A program made the position numbers and the translations under genes. From positions 124,001-188,000 of the forward strand of contig JANFXS010000006.1 in the NCBI GenBank assembly GCA_024460105.1: a stretch of 64,000 nt of DNA, read 5' to 3'. This document shows, piece by piece, positions 19,682-28,661 of this stretch. The number at the start of each line of letters is the position of its first letter. Within the stretch, counting starts at the first letter, position 1. The notes beneath the pieces were generated by a model. It saw only the letters and a program-made list of their open reading frames with translations. It had not been told where the DNA came from and did no database searches. Source of the stretch: Anaerotignum faecicola. GTDB lineage: Bacteria; Bacillota; Clostridia; Lachnospirales; Anaerotignaceae.

Positions 19682-20353
19682 TTGTCAAAAACTTTATCGG
19701 AAATGATTGCAGACGATATATATTCAATGATAGCCGTTGAAAACCGCTTTAAACCGGGGGACAAGCTTCCGAATGAAAATGATTTTTCAAAAGAGCTGAA
19801 TATAAATCGTTCGACATTGAGGGAGGCCAACAGGATACTCGTTACAAGAAATGTGCTTGAAATAAAACGTGGGAAAGGCACTTTTGTAAGGAATGATTTC
19901 GGAAAGAGGAAGGGCGACGCATTTTCTGCTTTAACAACTGAAACTTCAAGCGTTCAGGAAGTTTTTGAGATGAGAATGGTAATAGAGCCCGAGTCGGCAT
20001 ATTATGCTACGCTGAGGGCAACTGAAAGTGAGATTAAAAATATATTGGCTCTTGGTGAAAAACTAGAACAAAAAATACGGGATGATGAAGATAGGGTTGA
20101 TGAAGAAATAGAATTTCACAAAGCTATTGCAAAGGCAACCCATAATTCTTTTATGAACAGGCTTATACCGGTTCTTCTTCAAGCGGTGTACCTTGGCGTG
20201 GTAAAAACTCAGCACGATGAATATATAAGGATCAATACTTTAAAGGATCATCGGCTTATTATGGATTTTATGGAAAACCGCGACGCTGAGGGTGCAAGGA
20301 ACGCCATGCGTCTTCATATGGTGCATGCGTCGAAACCATGGGGAAAGAATTAA
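19682..20353 (+). CDS. FadR-type GntR-family regulator
   Basis: Regulator of 223 aa. The N-terminal winged helix (about 5-70: GDKLPNENDFSKELNINRSTLREANRIL and following) is of the GntR type, and the C-terminal helical FCD domain (about 85-215) binds a small carboxylate ligand in family members; its acidic/His pattern (EIEFHKAIAKATHN) fits metal-assisted ligand binding. I chose TTG 19682 with AGGTGG (19671-19676) upstream. panB lies downstream in the same direction with its own strong promoter, so regulation of panB is plausible but unproven. Confidence 0.85.
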   Translation: MSKTLSEMIADDIYSMIAVENRFKPGDKLPNENDFSKELNINRSTLREANRILVTRNVLEIKRGKGTFVRNDFGKRKGDAFSALTTETSSVQEVFEMRMVIEPESAYYATLRATESEIKNILALGEKLEQKIRDDEDRVDEEIEFHKAIAKATHNSFMNRLIPVLLQAVYLGVVKTQHDEYIRINTLKDHRLIMDFMENRDAEGARNAMRLHMVHASKPWGKN

Positions 20354-20371
20354 ATAATGTTGGACAACTTA

Positions 20372-20400
20372 TTGACAGCGGACAACAATCCTGTTATAAT
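20372..20400 (+). promoter_or_regulatory. Consensus sigma-A promoter of panB
   Basis: Exact TTGACA (20372-20377), 17-nt spacer, exact TATAAT (20395-20400). The 76-nt leader to panB has no obvious riboswitch. Confidence 0.9.
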
Positions 20401-20476
20401 TTACCTGTAAATATTACATGGCTTTTGCTGTCAAGCTTTTAAAAAGCCGCGTTCAAAGAGAAAGGGGAATTCGATA

Positions 20477-21298
20477 ATGAGAAAAATTACAGTGCCGGAA
20501 ATTATGGAAACAAAAACAAACGGACGAAAAATAACGCTTATTACATGCTATGACTATACATCGGCAACTATTGTTGAAAAAAGCGATATTGAAATGATTT
20601 TAATCGGCGACTCAATGGGAATGACTATGCTTGGTTATGATGGAACTGTGGGAGTTACGGTTGATGATATTATACATCACGGCAAAACGGTTAGAAGAGG
20701 GGCTCCGACTACTTTTATTATCGGCGACATGCCTTTCGGTTCTTATAATGTGTCGGTTGAACAGGGCGTTGCAAGCGCAAACCGTTTATTTATGGAGATA
20801 GGCTGCGATGCTATAAAGCTTGAAGGCGGCAAAAGGTCTGCGGCAGTTATAAAGGGCATTGTTGAAGCCGGTATACCTGTATGCGGGCATATTGGCCTTA
20901 CTCCGCAGACTTCGAGTATGATGGGCGGTTTCAAAGTACAGGGCAAGAGCATGGAAGCTGTGGAATCGCTTCTTGAAGATGCGAAAGCTATAGAAGCAGC
21001 CGGGGCATTTATGGTTATGGTGGAAGGCGTTCCTGTTTCCGTAACAAAATACATAAGAGATAACATTAATATCCCTATTATTGGAATTGGAGCAGGAAAA
21101 GAATGTGAAGCCCAGGCGCTTGTTATGCACGATATGCTCGGATATAACGAGTGGGTTCCAAAATTTGCCAAGAAGTATGCAAATCTTGGCCCTCAGATGC
21201 TTGAGGCATTTAATGAATATCATAAGGAAGTGGCTGAAGGCACATTCCCGACTCCTGAATATTCATACAATGCAAAGGTTGAAGGCTTAGATAAATAA
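20477..21298 (+). CDS. panB: 3-methyl-2-oxobutanoate hydroxymethyltransferase
   Basis: First step of pantothenate synthesis: transfers a hydroxymethyl group from methylene-tetrahydrofolate to ketoisovalerate. The 273-aa barrel has the family motifs LITCYDYTSA, ILIGDSMGM, GDMPFGSY, IKLEGG, CGHIGLTPQ and IGIGAG, with Mg2+-ligand Asp residues in GDSMG and GDMPF. Usual partners panC and panD are absent from the window. The next CoA gene here is coaBC at 25.9 kb on the other strand. Strong promoter and terminator make it monocistronic. Confidence 0.96.
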   Translation: MRKITVPEIMETKTNGRKITLITCYDYTSATIVEKSDIEMILIGDSMGMTMLGYDGTVGVTVDDIIHHGKTVRRGAPTTFIIGDMPFGSYNVSVEQGVASANRLFMEIGCDAIKLEGGKRSAAVIKGIVEAGIPVCGHIGLTPQTSSMMGGFKVQGKSMEAVESLLEDAKAIEAAGAFMVMVEGVPVSVTKYIRDNINIPIIGIGAGKECEAQALVMHDMLGYNEWVPKFAKKYANLGPQMLEAFNEYHKEVAEGTFPTPEYSYNAKVEGLDK

Positions 21299-21312
21299 AA
21301 GGCTGATTTCAG

Positions 21313-21367
21313 ACATATATGTGTGAACGGTATAAATTTAATCCGTTTACGCATATATGTTTTTTTA
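21313..21367 (+). terminator. Terminator after panB
   Basis: ACATATATG...GTGAACGG pairs with CCGTTTAC...CATATATGT, followed by seven or more T. Confidence 0.88.
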
Positions 21368-21539
21368 TTGCAGAAAAGAGCGGCAAAGCATGAGAATACG
21401 AGCGGCAGTTTTCTTATTTTTAAAATTATTAATTAAAAAAAGGCAATTTGTAAGAAGAATATCAACTTTTTTGTAAGAATTGTATTTTATAATACAAATA
21501 TCATAAAAAAACATTTATAAAAAACGAGGTGCGATAAAA

Positions 21540-22865
21540 GTGAAAAAGAAAAAAATTGTTATTGCAGTAGCTTTGTTAGCCGTTGCCGCCGTCGGTATAA
21601 AGGCGTTTGCAGGCATGAATTCAAACAAGGAAACAGGCGTGCAGGTCTTAGCGGGGACTGCACAGAAAAAGGATATTGAAGAACTTTTAACGCTTAAAGC
21701 CCCTTTGGAAGGAACGGAAAGTATAGACGTTGTTTCCAGGCTGCATTATGAGATAACGTCTATATATGTAAAAGAGGGCGACAGGGTAAAAGCCGGGCAG
21801 GTAATAGCGGAGCTTGACCCCAAAGACCTTGAAGAGGAAATAGAAAAATTGAGGGATAATCTTGAACTTTTAAGAATTCAGTATAATGAAACCAATGCGA
21901 AAATAAGCGACGATTATAATAATGCGGAAATAAAGCTGAACAAAACTTTGGAAGATTCGCAAAGAGAATATGAAGGCGCATTGGAAACACTTGAAGAAGC
22001 GCAAAAAGAATATGACAGGATCAAAAGCCTTTACGAAGGCGGCGGCGAAACAAAGGCAAACTTTGAAGCGGCCGAAACAAAACTGAGCCAGGCTCAACGG
22101 GCTGTGGACGCATTTACTGTAGAAAACGGAAAGGTTGTCGCAACACAGGCGCAGCTTGACGATTTAAAAAATTCAGGCGTAAACACAACCGCCGCTTCAA
22201 CAGCTAAAAGTATTGAAATTGCAGAGAAGGAACTTGAAAGAAAAATGCAGGATTTAGAGGACTGCAAAATTAAGAGTTCTATTGACGGCACAGTTACAAG
22301 GGTTAATGCTAAAGTAGGCCGATTCGCAGACGAGGTCGGAAATACAGACAACGTGCCTATGTTTACTATAGAAAATATAGACGTTCTTAAAATGGATGTG
22401 GATGTAAGCGAGTACGATATAGGGAAAATAGCCGTTGGGCAAAATGTAACAATCGGAGCGGACATACTCGGAGATAAAACTGTAAAAGGTTCGGTTTCAA
22501 GGATTTCTCCTACAGGGGAAGAAAAAAGCGGAACAAGCGAAAGATTTATACCTATACAAATTGATGTTGATGGTAATGAAAGCGGCCTAATAGCCGGTAT
22601 TAACGCAACGGCAAAAGTTCAGGTTGCAAAATCGGAAGGCGCGATTGTGGTTCCGATTGAGGCAATATTTGACAATAATGACGGTACATATGCAGTTATA
22701 AAAATAAAAGAAGATAATACGCTGGAAAAGGTGCCGGTTGAACTGGGAGTTGAGTCTGTGCTTGATATTGAGATCATCAGCGATAAGGTTCAGGAAAACG
22801 ACAGGATCGTACTTAGCCCAACTCCAGACTTAACAGACGGAATGAGTGTGATCGTAAGTGAATGA
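21540..22865 (+). CDS. MacA-like membrane fusion protein
   Basis: Periplasmic-adaptor-type (HlyD) subunit of an ABC efflux system, 441 aa. N-terminal membrane anchor (about 5-22), lipoyl half (YVKEGDRVKAGQVIAELDP), a long alpha-hairpin coiled coil (about 95-230, Glu/Lys/Leu-rich), second lipoyl half (CKIKSSIDGTVTRVNAKVG) and beta-barrel. It starts at GTG with GAGGTG upstream, and its end overlaps the ATPase gene by 8 nt. In Gram-positives such adaptors work with MacB-type transporters to export peptides or drugs; the cargo is unknown. Confidence 0.9.
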   Translation: MKKKKIVIAVALLAVAAVGIKAFAGMNSNKETGVQVLAGTAQKKDIEELLTLKAPLEGTESIDVVSRLHYEITSIYVKEGDRVKAGQVIAELDPKDLEEEIEKLRDNLELLRIQYNETNAKISDDYNNAEIKLNKTLEDSQREYEGALETLEEAQKEYDRIKSLYEGGGETKANFEAAETKLSQAQRAVDAFTVENGKVVATQAQLDDLKNSGVNTTAASTAKSIEIAEKELERKMQDLEDCKIKSSIDGTVTRVNAKVGRFADEVGNTDNVPMFTIENIDVLKMDVDVSEYDIGKIAVGQNVTIGADILGDKTVKGSVSRISPTGEEKSGTSERFIPIQIDVDGNESGLIAGINATAKVQVAKSEGAIVVPIEAIFDNNDGTYAVIKIKEDNTLEKVPVELGVESVLDIEIISDKVQENDRIVLSPTPDLTDGMSVIVSE

Positions 22866-23547
22866 GATAATTAAAATATCGCATCTGGAAAAATATTATG
22901 ATACCGGCGCAATTCAGGTCCATGCCCTTAAAGATATAAATTTAACTATAGAAGAAGGGGAGTATGTCGCTATAATGGGACAGTCGGGATCGGGAAAATC
23001 GACTTTAATGAATATACTCGGCTGTCTCGATAAGCCGAGCGGAGGCCTCTATGAACTTGACGGCATTGATATATCAAAGCAGTCGCAGCGTCAGCTTTCG
23101 TATATCAGGAATAAAAAGATAGGGTTTGTTTTTCAGTCTTTTAATCTGATCCCGCGTACTACGGCAATTAAAAATGTTGAACTTCCCATGATATATGCAA
23201 AAGTTGGCAGCAGTGAAAGGCGAAAAAGAGCTGTGGAACTTTTGGAAAAGGTTGGCCTTGGGGCAAGGATAAACCATATGCCGAATGAAATTTCAGGCGG
23301 GCAGAAACAAAGGATTGCTATTGCAAGAGCCCTTGCAAACAAGCCGTCTATACTTTTGGCGGACGAACCTACGGGAAACCTAGACACGGCAAGTTCTGTC
23401 GAAATAATGGAGCTTTTTACACAGCTTAATAAAGAAGGAGTTACTGTAATTGTTGTTACGCACGAGGACGATATAGCCGAGTTTACAAAAAGGGTTATAC
23501 GTTTCAGGGATGGGCAGATAATCGATGACAAAAGGAGGGACGTATAA
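22858..23547 (+). CDS. MacB-type ABC transporter ATPase
   Basis: ATP-binding subunit of 229 aa. Walker A GQSGSGKST (41-49), Q-loop FVFQSFNLIPR, signature ISGGQKQRIAIARAL, Walker B ILLADEPTG, D-loop NLDTASS and switch His in VVTHEDD are all intact. This is the LolD/MacB-like class that couples to FtsX-fold permeases through mechanotransmission. It overlaps the adaptor gene and lies 2 nt before the permease, so the three are one operon. Confidence 0.95.
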   Translation: MNEIIKISHLEKYYDTGAIQVHALKDINLTIEEGEYVAIMGQSGSGKSTLMNILGCLDKPSGGLYELDGIDISKQSQRQLSYIRNKKIGFVFQSFNLIPRTTAIKNVELPMIYAKVGSSERRKRAVELLEKVGLGARINHMPNEISGGQKQRIAIARALANKPSILLADEPTGNLDTASSVEIMELFTQLNKEGVTVIVVTHEDDIAEFTKRVIRFRDGQIIDDKRRDV

Positions 23548-23549
23548 TA

Positions 23550-24767
23550 ATGCTTATTTTTGAAAATATAAAACTGGCGTTTTCTGCTATAAGGGCAAAT
23601 AAAATGCGTTCTTTCCTGACTATGCTCGGAATGATTATAGGCATAAGTTCAGTCATTGCCATTGTGTCTATGGGACAGACAATGAGAAGCGTTATAGCCG
23701 ATGAATATAAAAATATCGGAACAAACCTCGGTTATACATATATTATGAGCCCGGATGGATATTATACAGACAGCATGAATTTTAGTTTGGATGATATTAA
23801 AGATATAAAAGAAGTGTTCGGTGATGATATTGAATATATAAGCGCTTGCGATGGCGCTTCAACAAAGCTGACATCTGGAAGAAAAAACATTGATGCATAT
23901 ATTTATGGTTTGGCGGAGAATCCGTCGTCATATAAAGATCTTAAAATTATTTACGGAAAAATGTTCAGCAACCTTGACATAATAAATGCCCGGCCATATA
24001 TCATAATAGAAAAAGATACGGCTAAAGAAATGTTTGGCACAGAAAATGCCGTTGGCAAAACGTTAAGAACAACAATAAATAATGAAGTTTATGATTTAAC
24101 TGTCACAGGGATTTACGAAAACACAGATTCCGCTCTTATGAAACTTATGAGCGGCGGCGGGAGTGCACGCGCAACAACATATGTGCCGGAAACAACAATT
24201 TTTTCACAAGGAGATTCCCTGTACTGGCAGGTTTATACTATGTATTCCGATAATATTTCGGCTGATGTTTTTAAAGAGAAGCTTACTAGGTATATATCAA
24301 AGGCCAAGAATGTACCTATTGAAAATGTTGTGTATCATACTGCCCAAGAGGAAATGGGAATGATGGACAGCATGATGGGAACACTTTCCATGATAGTCGG
24401 CGCTATTGCCGCTATTTCGCTTGTTGTAGGCGGCATAGGGATTATGAATATAATGCTTGTGTCTGTAACCGAAAGAACAAGGGAAATAGGCATAAGAAAA
24501 GCTCTTGGGGCGCGTACGGAGGATATAATGCTTCAGTTTCTTGTGGAAAGCGCCTTAATATCTGCGGCGGGCGGCATTATTGGCACTGCCCTCGGCGTTG
24601 GCGTTGTAGCCGTCGGCGGTATGGTTGTTGGGATTGGCGTTGTCGTTAATCCGGGCGTTGTGTTAATGGCCGTTGGATTTTCTGCCGTTGTAGGCATATT
24701 CTTTGGTTTGTATCCTGCAAGTAAAGCCGCAAAGGCAGATCCTATAACAGCTCTTAGATATGAATAA
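23550..24767 (+). CDS. MacB/FtsX-family ABC transporter permease
   Basis: Permease of 405 aa. TM1 at about 20-45 (LTMLGMIIGISSVIAIVSMGQ), a large extracellular MacB-type domain (about 50-275), then three C-terminal TM helices with the family motif GGIGIMNIMLVSVTERTREI near the cytoplasmic end of TM2. The soluble domain sits outside, in line with an adaptor partner. The stop overlaps the next small gene by 8 nt. Confidence 0.94.
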   Translation: MLIFENIKLAFSAIRANKMRSFLTMLGMIIGISSVIAIVSMGQTMRSVIADEYKNIGTNLGYTYIMSPDGYYTDSMNFSLDDIKDIKEVFGDDIEYISACDGASTKLTSGRKNIDAYIYGLAENPSSYKDLKIIYGKMFSNLDIINARPYIIIEKDTAKEMFGTENAVGKTLRTTINNEVYDLTVTGIYENTDSALMKLMSGGGSARATTYVPETTIFSQGDSLYWQVYTMYSDNISADVFKEKLTRYISKAKNVPIENVVYHTAQEEMGMMDSMMGTLSMIVGAIAAISLVVGGIGIMNIMLVSVTERTREIGIRKALGARTEDIMLQFLVESALISAAGGIIGTALGVGVVAVGGMVVGIGVVVNPGVVLMAVGFSAVVGIFFGLYPASKAAKADPITALRYE

Positions 24768-25119
24768 GAGGGTGAAAAACATTAAAAAAATTAAAGTGTT
24801 TTTTATAATTGCAGCGGCAGCAGTGGTTTTTGTACTGCATGAATATAAACATACTTTTACGGTTGAGAAGTGGCTTAACAGCGATATAAGAGTTGATATG
24901 GTTGACGATATGCTTGAAAAATATGATTTGCATGGAATGACCAAAAAAGAAATTATATCATTGCTTGGCGACGAAACGCAAGATGCATATTTCAAAGAGG
25001 ATAACAATATGGTTTACTGGCTTGGGCCTGAAAGGGGGCTGATTAGTATAGACAGCGAATGGCTTGTAATTGTCTTTGAAAATGGAATTGTTGCTGATTA
25101 TTACATAACATGTGATTAA
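24760..25119 (+). CDS. Small membrane-anchored protein of the MacAB-like operon
   Basis: A 119-aa protein with an N-terminal signal-anchor (FFIIAAAAVVFVLHEY) and a soluble domain of about 80 residues (GMTKKEIISLLGDE and following) resembling SmpA/OmlA- or BamE-like folds seen in small lipoproteins. It overlaps the permease gene, so it is co-translated with the efflux operon. Role unknown; accessory or unrelated regulator of the pump are both possible. Confidence 0.7.
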   Translation: MNKRVKNIKKIKVFFIIAAAAVVFVLHEYKHTFTVEKWLNSDIRVDMVDDMLEKYDLHGMTKKEIISLLGDETQDAYFKEDNNMVYWLGPERGLISIDSEWLVIVFENGIVADYYITCD

Positions 25120-25160
25120 ATTTATGCAACCATACATATGCTTATAAACTTATAAAATAG

Positions 25161-25198
25161 AAAAACTCCTTTAAATTTATATATTTAAAGGGGTTTTT
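25161..25198 (+). terminator. Terminator of the efflux operon
   Basis: AAAAACTCCTTTAAAT pairs with ATTTAAAGGGGTTTTT. The symmetric A and T flanks also allow leftward termination. Confidence 0.85.
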
Positions 25199-25344
25199 GT
25201 TAAGGAATCATATTGTTATAAGCTTGGCTTAGCAAAAGATGTATTTGTATGTATATTTACTTTCTATTTGCGGCTGGAAAATAATATTTAAAACGAATAT
25301 TGATTTTTAGATAAAATTATAATTTTTAATTATATGTAGGAACA

Positions 25345-25857
25345 CTATTTCAAAAGACCTTCTTCTTCGAGTATTTCACCTACCCATTTTGCGGCTGTTG
25401 CAACAACGCGGGTGCATCCGTTTGGTCCGTGGCCGCCGGCTTCAAGGAAAGCGGCCTTTTCCTCAGGCACATACATTTTATAGCTTTTGCCGTAAAGCTT
25501 TTCCTGTATTTCCGAACATTTGAAGGAACCGAATTCTTTTTCAAACTTTTCAAGTATTTTCCTGGAAACCATTGTCATTTCATTTTTGACGTCGTTTCCC
25601 TCCGTTGTTGAAAAATTATTCCAATCGCGGCCTTTAAAAGCGCCTAACGCAAGTATAGCTCCTGTGCATGCTCCGCAAGTGTTGCCGGAAGCGGCGACGC
25701 CGCCGGCCATTGCTGTGGCAGCCTGAAATAAATTGTCGCTTATATTTCCGATGTTGGTTTTGACGGAACCCAGTACGCATTGACAGCATCCGCCGTTATT
25801 CTCCTCATATTTATATGCTGTGTCATAAAGTTTTTGTGAAAGGTTTTGATCTGGCAT
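25345..25857 (-). CDS. C_GCAxxG_C_C family redox protein
   Basis: A 170-aa protein with the family cysteine pattern: GGCCQCVLG near the N-terminus, then NTCGACTGAILALG and later a single Cys near FKCSE and NGCTRVV. This family is associated with membrane or selenium/metal redox chemistry, but reactions are unproven. I set the start at 25857 where GGAGGAG lies upstream; the longer frame runs 19 codons further without a ribosome site. It lies 31 nt after coaBC on the same strand, so they are probably one transcript. Confidence 0.8.
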   Translation of the reverse strand: MPDQNLSQKLYDTAYKYEENNGGCCQCVLGSVKTNIGNISDNLFQAATAMAGGVAASGNTCGACTGAILALGAFKGRDWNNFSTTEGNDVKNEMTMVSRKILEKFEKEFGSFKCSEIQEKLYGKSYKMYVPEEKAAFLEAGGHGPNGCTRVVATAAKWVGEILEEEGLLK

Positions 25858-25888
25858 ATTGTACTCCTCCTTAAATTTATTGTTATTT

Positions 25889-27082
25889 TTATTTAATCCT
25901 TTCAAGTATTTCATTCAGCAGGCAGTTGGCAACTTCAGCTTTGCTCATTAATTCAAGCTGTTTTTCGCTGTCTTTAGTTATTATAGTAACTACGTTTGTA
26001 TTTCCTCCGAATCCTGCTCCTGACTGTTTAAGGTTATTTGCAACAATCATGTCTATGTTTTTCTTTAAGAGCTTTTGTCTTGAGTTTTCAAGCATATTTT
26101 CGGTTTCCATTGAAAAACCGCATATAAACTGGCCGTTTCTCCTGTTTTCACCTATATATTTTATTATATCGGGGTTCCTTTCAAGCTCAAGAGTCATATC
26201 TGTGTCTTTTTTCTTGATTTTTTCACTGGCGGCATTTTTAGGCCGGTAATCCGCAACAGCGGCTGATTTGATTATTATATCGTTTTCGGCGTATTTTTCT
26301 TTAAACGCCTCAAACATTTCAACGGCGCTTGTAACATTTATAACTTTAATATAGTCCGGCGCCTTCAGGTTTGTTCTGCCGCTTACAAGGGTCACGTCCG
26401 CTCCTCTGTATGCGGCGGCGGAAGCTATTTCATATCCCATTTTCCCGGTGGAATGATTGCTTATGTACCGTACCGGATCTATGGCTTCCTGTGTGGGGCC
26501 GGCGCTTACTATAACTTTAAGGCCTTTCATATCCTTCGGATACATAATTTCGCGTTTAATATAGTCGACCAATATTTCTTCTGAAGGCATTTTGCCGTCG
26601 CCGGTATCGCCGCAGGCAAGATAGCCGCTGTCGGGCTTTATAATTTCAAAATTATATTGTTTCAGCTTTTTAATATTGTCTTGCACTATCGGGTTGTTGT
26701 ACATAGCCGTATTCATAGCAGGGGCAACTATAATCCTGCATCTCATGGCTAGGGCGCTTGTTGTAAGCATATCGTCAGCTATACCGTTTGCAAGTTTTCC
26801 TATAACATCTGCGCTTGCCGGAGCTATAAGCATAACGTCGGCTTTTTTCCCCAACGATACATGGGCTACGTGAAATTGGAAATTTCTATCGAATGTATCT
26901 ACAAGACATTTATTGCCTGTCAATGTTTCAAATGTAATAGGGTTAATAAAATTGACGGCGTTTTTTGTCATGATAACATGTACGTCTGCGTTAAGCTTTT
27001 TCAGCATGCTTACGCAGTTTGCCATTTTGTATGCGGCAATTCCGCCTGTTACTCCTACTGCAACTGTTTTGCCTGTAAGCAT
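25889..27082 (-). CDS. coaBC: Bifunctional phosphopantothenoylcysteine decarboxylase / phosphopantothenate-cysteine ligase
   Basis: Two steps of CoA synthesis in one 397-aa cytoplasmic protein. The CoaC flavodoxin-like half (1-185) has GVTGGIAAYK, the FMN-site HVSLG, PAMN motif and the GYLACGDTGDGKMP loop with the active Cys. The CoaB half (from about 190) has GPTQEAIDPVRYISNHSTGKMG and KSAAVADYRPK, then KIKK. The start ATG 27082 has an AGGTG site; GTG 27091 is in frame but overlaps it. Paired with the C_GCAxxG_C_C gene downstream. Confidence 0.96.
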   Translation of the reverse strand: MLTGKTVAVGVTGGIAAYKMANCVSMLKKLNADVHVIMTKNAVNFINPITFETLTGNKCLVDTFDRNFQFHVAHVSLGKKADVMLIAPASADVIGKLANGIADDMLTTSALAMRCRIIVAPAMNTAMYNNPIVQDNIKKLKQYNFEIIKPDSGYLACGDTGDGKMPSEEILVDYIKREIMYPKDMKGLKVIVSAGPTQEAIDPVRYISNHSTGKMGYEIASAAAYRGADVTLVSGRTNLKAPDYIKVINVTSAVEMFEAFKEKYAENDIIIKSAAVADYRPKNAASEKIKKKDTDMTLELERNPDIIKYIGENRRNGQFICGFSMETENMLENSRQKLLKKNIDMIVANNLKQSGAGFGGNTNVVTIITKDSEKQLELMSKAEVANCLLNEILERIK

Positions 27083-27260
27083 AGTATACACCTCGTTTTG
27101 ATTGAATAAATATTTGCCTATATGCTGATTATATCAAATATATACGTTTTCTTCTACTAAAGCAAGCCGTTTTATGCATTATTTGTTTAAAAGTATGTTC
27201 ATTTGACTTTTTTAGCGGTTTTTAATACAATATAGTTAAATGATAAGGATGGTGATTTGC

Positions 27261-27455
27261 TTGAACGATAATGATTTCAGGGATTTGCAAAATTATAAAA
27301 TTGACATAGCAAGCGGCAAAAAAGAAAAATATAAAAAAGAGCGTGTTAACAAGGATGAAAAAGAACCTAAAACGGCAATATGGTGGATGATAATGATATT
27401 TTGCATAGTTTACGGCGTACAGATTGTATACAATGCAATGGTTACAGGTGGTTAA
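27261..27455 (+). CDS. Small single-pass membrane protein
   Basis: About 64 aa: a charged N-terminal half (KKEKYKKERVNKDEKE) and one C-terminal transmembrane helix (WWMIMIFCIVYGVQIVY). TTG 27261 is preferred since GGTGA lies about 6 nt upstream; an ATG at 27240 precedes that site. No family recognised. It sits between divergent coaBC and the flavoprotein gene. Confidence 0.55.
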   Translation: MNDNDFRDLQNYKIDIASGKKEKYKKERVNKDEKEPKTAIWWMIMIFCIVYGVQIVYNAMVTGG

Positions 27456-27530
27456 TTAACTTAGTTTTTGATTTTAATGAATTATATTGTTAAAACGGAA
27501 GTAATATAATGTAAAAAGGGGGTAGTGCGT

Positions 27531-28403
27531 ATGGTTGGCATAACTGTTATAGGCTGCGGGCCGGCCGGAATTTCGGCCGCTATATATGCTGCAAGGGCGG
27601 GCGTAGAAGTTACTGTTGTTGGAACTGGTAAAACTGCTCTAAAAAAGGCCCATAAAATAGAAAACTACTATGGTTTTTCATCTCCCGTAACAGGCGAATT
27701 CCTATTTAATGAAGGAATTAAACAAGCTAAAGCCCTTGGAGTTGGTTTTGTGATGGAGGAGGTTGTAGGCATTGGTTTTGGACGGGAATCAGGGTATGAA
27801 GTTACAACAACCGGACGTAAGTTTGAAACAAGGAGCATTGTAATTGCAACCGGAAGCCAAAGGACGGCTCCTCCTGTTAAAGGCCTAAAGGAATTTGAAG
27901 GTTCGGGGGTAAGTTACTGTGCCGTATGCGACGGGTTCTTTTTCCGCGGTAAAAACCTTGCGGTGTTAGGTAACGGACAATATGCTGTGCATGAGGCGCT
28001 TGAACTTATTTCTGTTGCAAAAAGCGTTACAATCCTGACTGACGGGAAAGAAATGGAAGTTGAAGTTCCGGAGGGCATAGAAGTCAATAGGCTTGAGATT
28101 GAAGAAATTTACGGCAACGGAAAAGTTGAAAGCGTGCATTTTAAAGACGGCTCGGTAATTGACGTTTGCGGTGTGTTCGTAGCGGCCGGAGTGGCCGGAA
28201 GCGGGGATCTTGCAAGGAAACTTGGGGTAGCGCTTAACGGCAGTAAGATTTCTGTTAACGAACATATGGAAACTAATGTGCCACTGGTATATGCTGCCGG
28301 CGATTGCACTGGAGGTATGTTGCAGATTGCAAAGGCGGTTTATGAAGGCGCTATAGCCGGAAGCGAAGCGGCAAAAGCGGTTAAAAGCGAGATGCGGCGT
28401 TAG
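27531..28403 (+). CDS. Thioredoxin-reductase-like flavoprotein
   Basis: A 291-aa FAD/NAD(P) oxidoreductase of the TrxB fold. FAD motif GCGPAGISAA near the N-terminus, redox pair CAVCDG in the middle, second Rossmann motif VLGNGQYAVHEALEL (a variant of GGGxxxxE with GNG), and C-terminal FAD motif YAAGDCTGG. It is slightly short (typical 305-320). The divergent NAD(P)-site suggests a ferredoxin-linked or NADH-type enzyme rather than standard NADPH TrxB; that is inference. No trxA is adjacent. ATG 31 has GGGGGT 7 nt upstream. Confidence 0.85.
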   Translation: MVGITVIGCGPAGISAAIYAARAGVEVTVVGTGKTALKKAHKIENYYGFSSPVTGEFLFNEGIKQAKALGVGFVMEEVVGIGFGRESGYEVTTTGRKFETRSIVIATGSQRTAPPVKGLKEFEGSGVSYCAVCDGFFFRGKNLAVLGNGQYAVHEALELISVAKSVTILTDGKEMEVEVPEGIEVNRLEIEEIYGNGKVESVHFKDGSVIDVCGVFVAAGVAGSGDLARKLGVALNGSKISVNEHMETNVPLVYAAGDCTGGMLQIAKAVYEGAIAGSEAAKAVKSEMRR

Positions 28404-28560
28404 AATATGATATGTTTGCTATAAAAGGTATTTAGAAAAATAAAAAGAGCTTAAACTTGTATATGAATTTCGTGATTTATATGCAGATAATATAATGTTT
28501 TTATTAAGAAAACAGTTTGCCATTTACTTATTAAAAAGTATATGCGAAATTTTTCAATGA

Positions 28561-28602
28561 AAAAAACAGGCACATAAAAACTTTTTATGTGCCTGTTTTT
28601 TT
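28561..28602 (+). terminator. Bidirectional terminator between convergent genes
   Basis: A long perfect stem with AAAAACAGGCACATAAAA and TTTTATGTGCCTGTTTTT arms, A-tract on one side and T-tract on the other. It serves both the flavoprotein gene and the leftward membrane protein gene. Confidence 0.9.
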
Positions 28603-28661
28603 ATTGACTAAACAAATTGGCGGTGAAATTTTTGTTAAAGAAGATATGGATTATTTTATAA

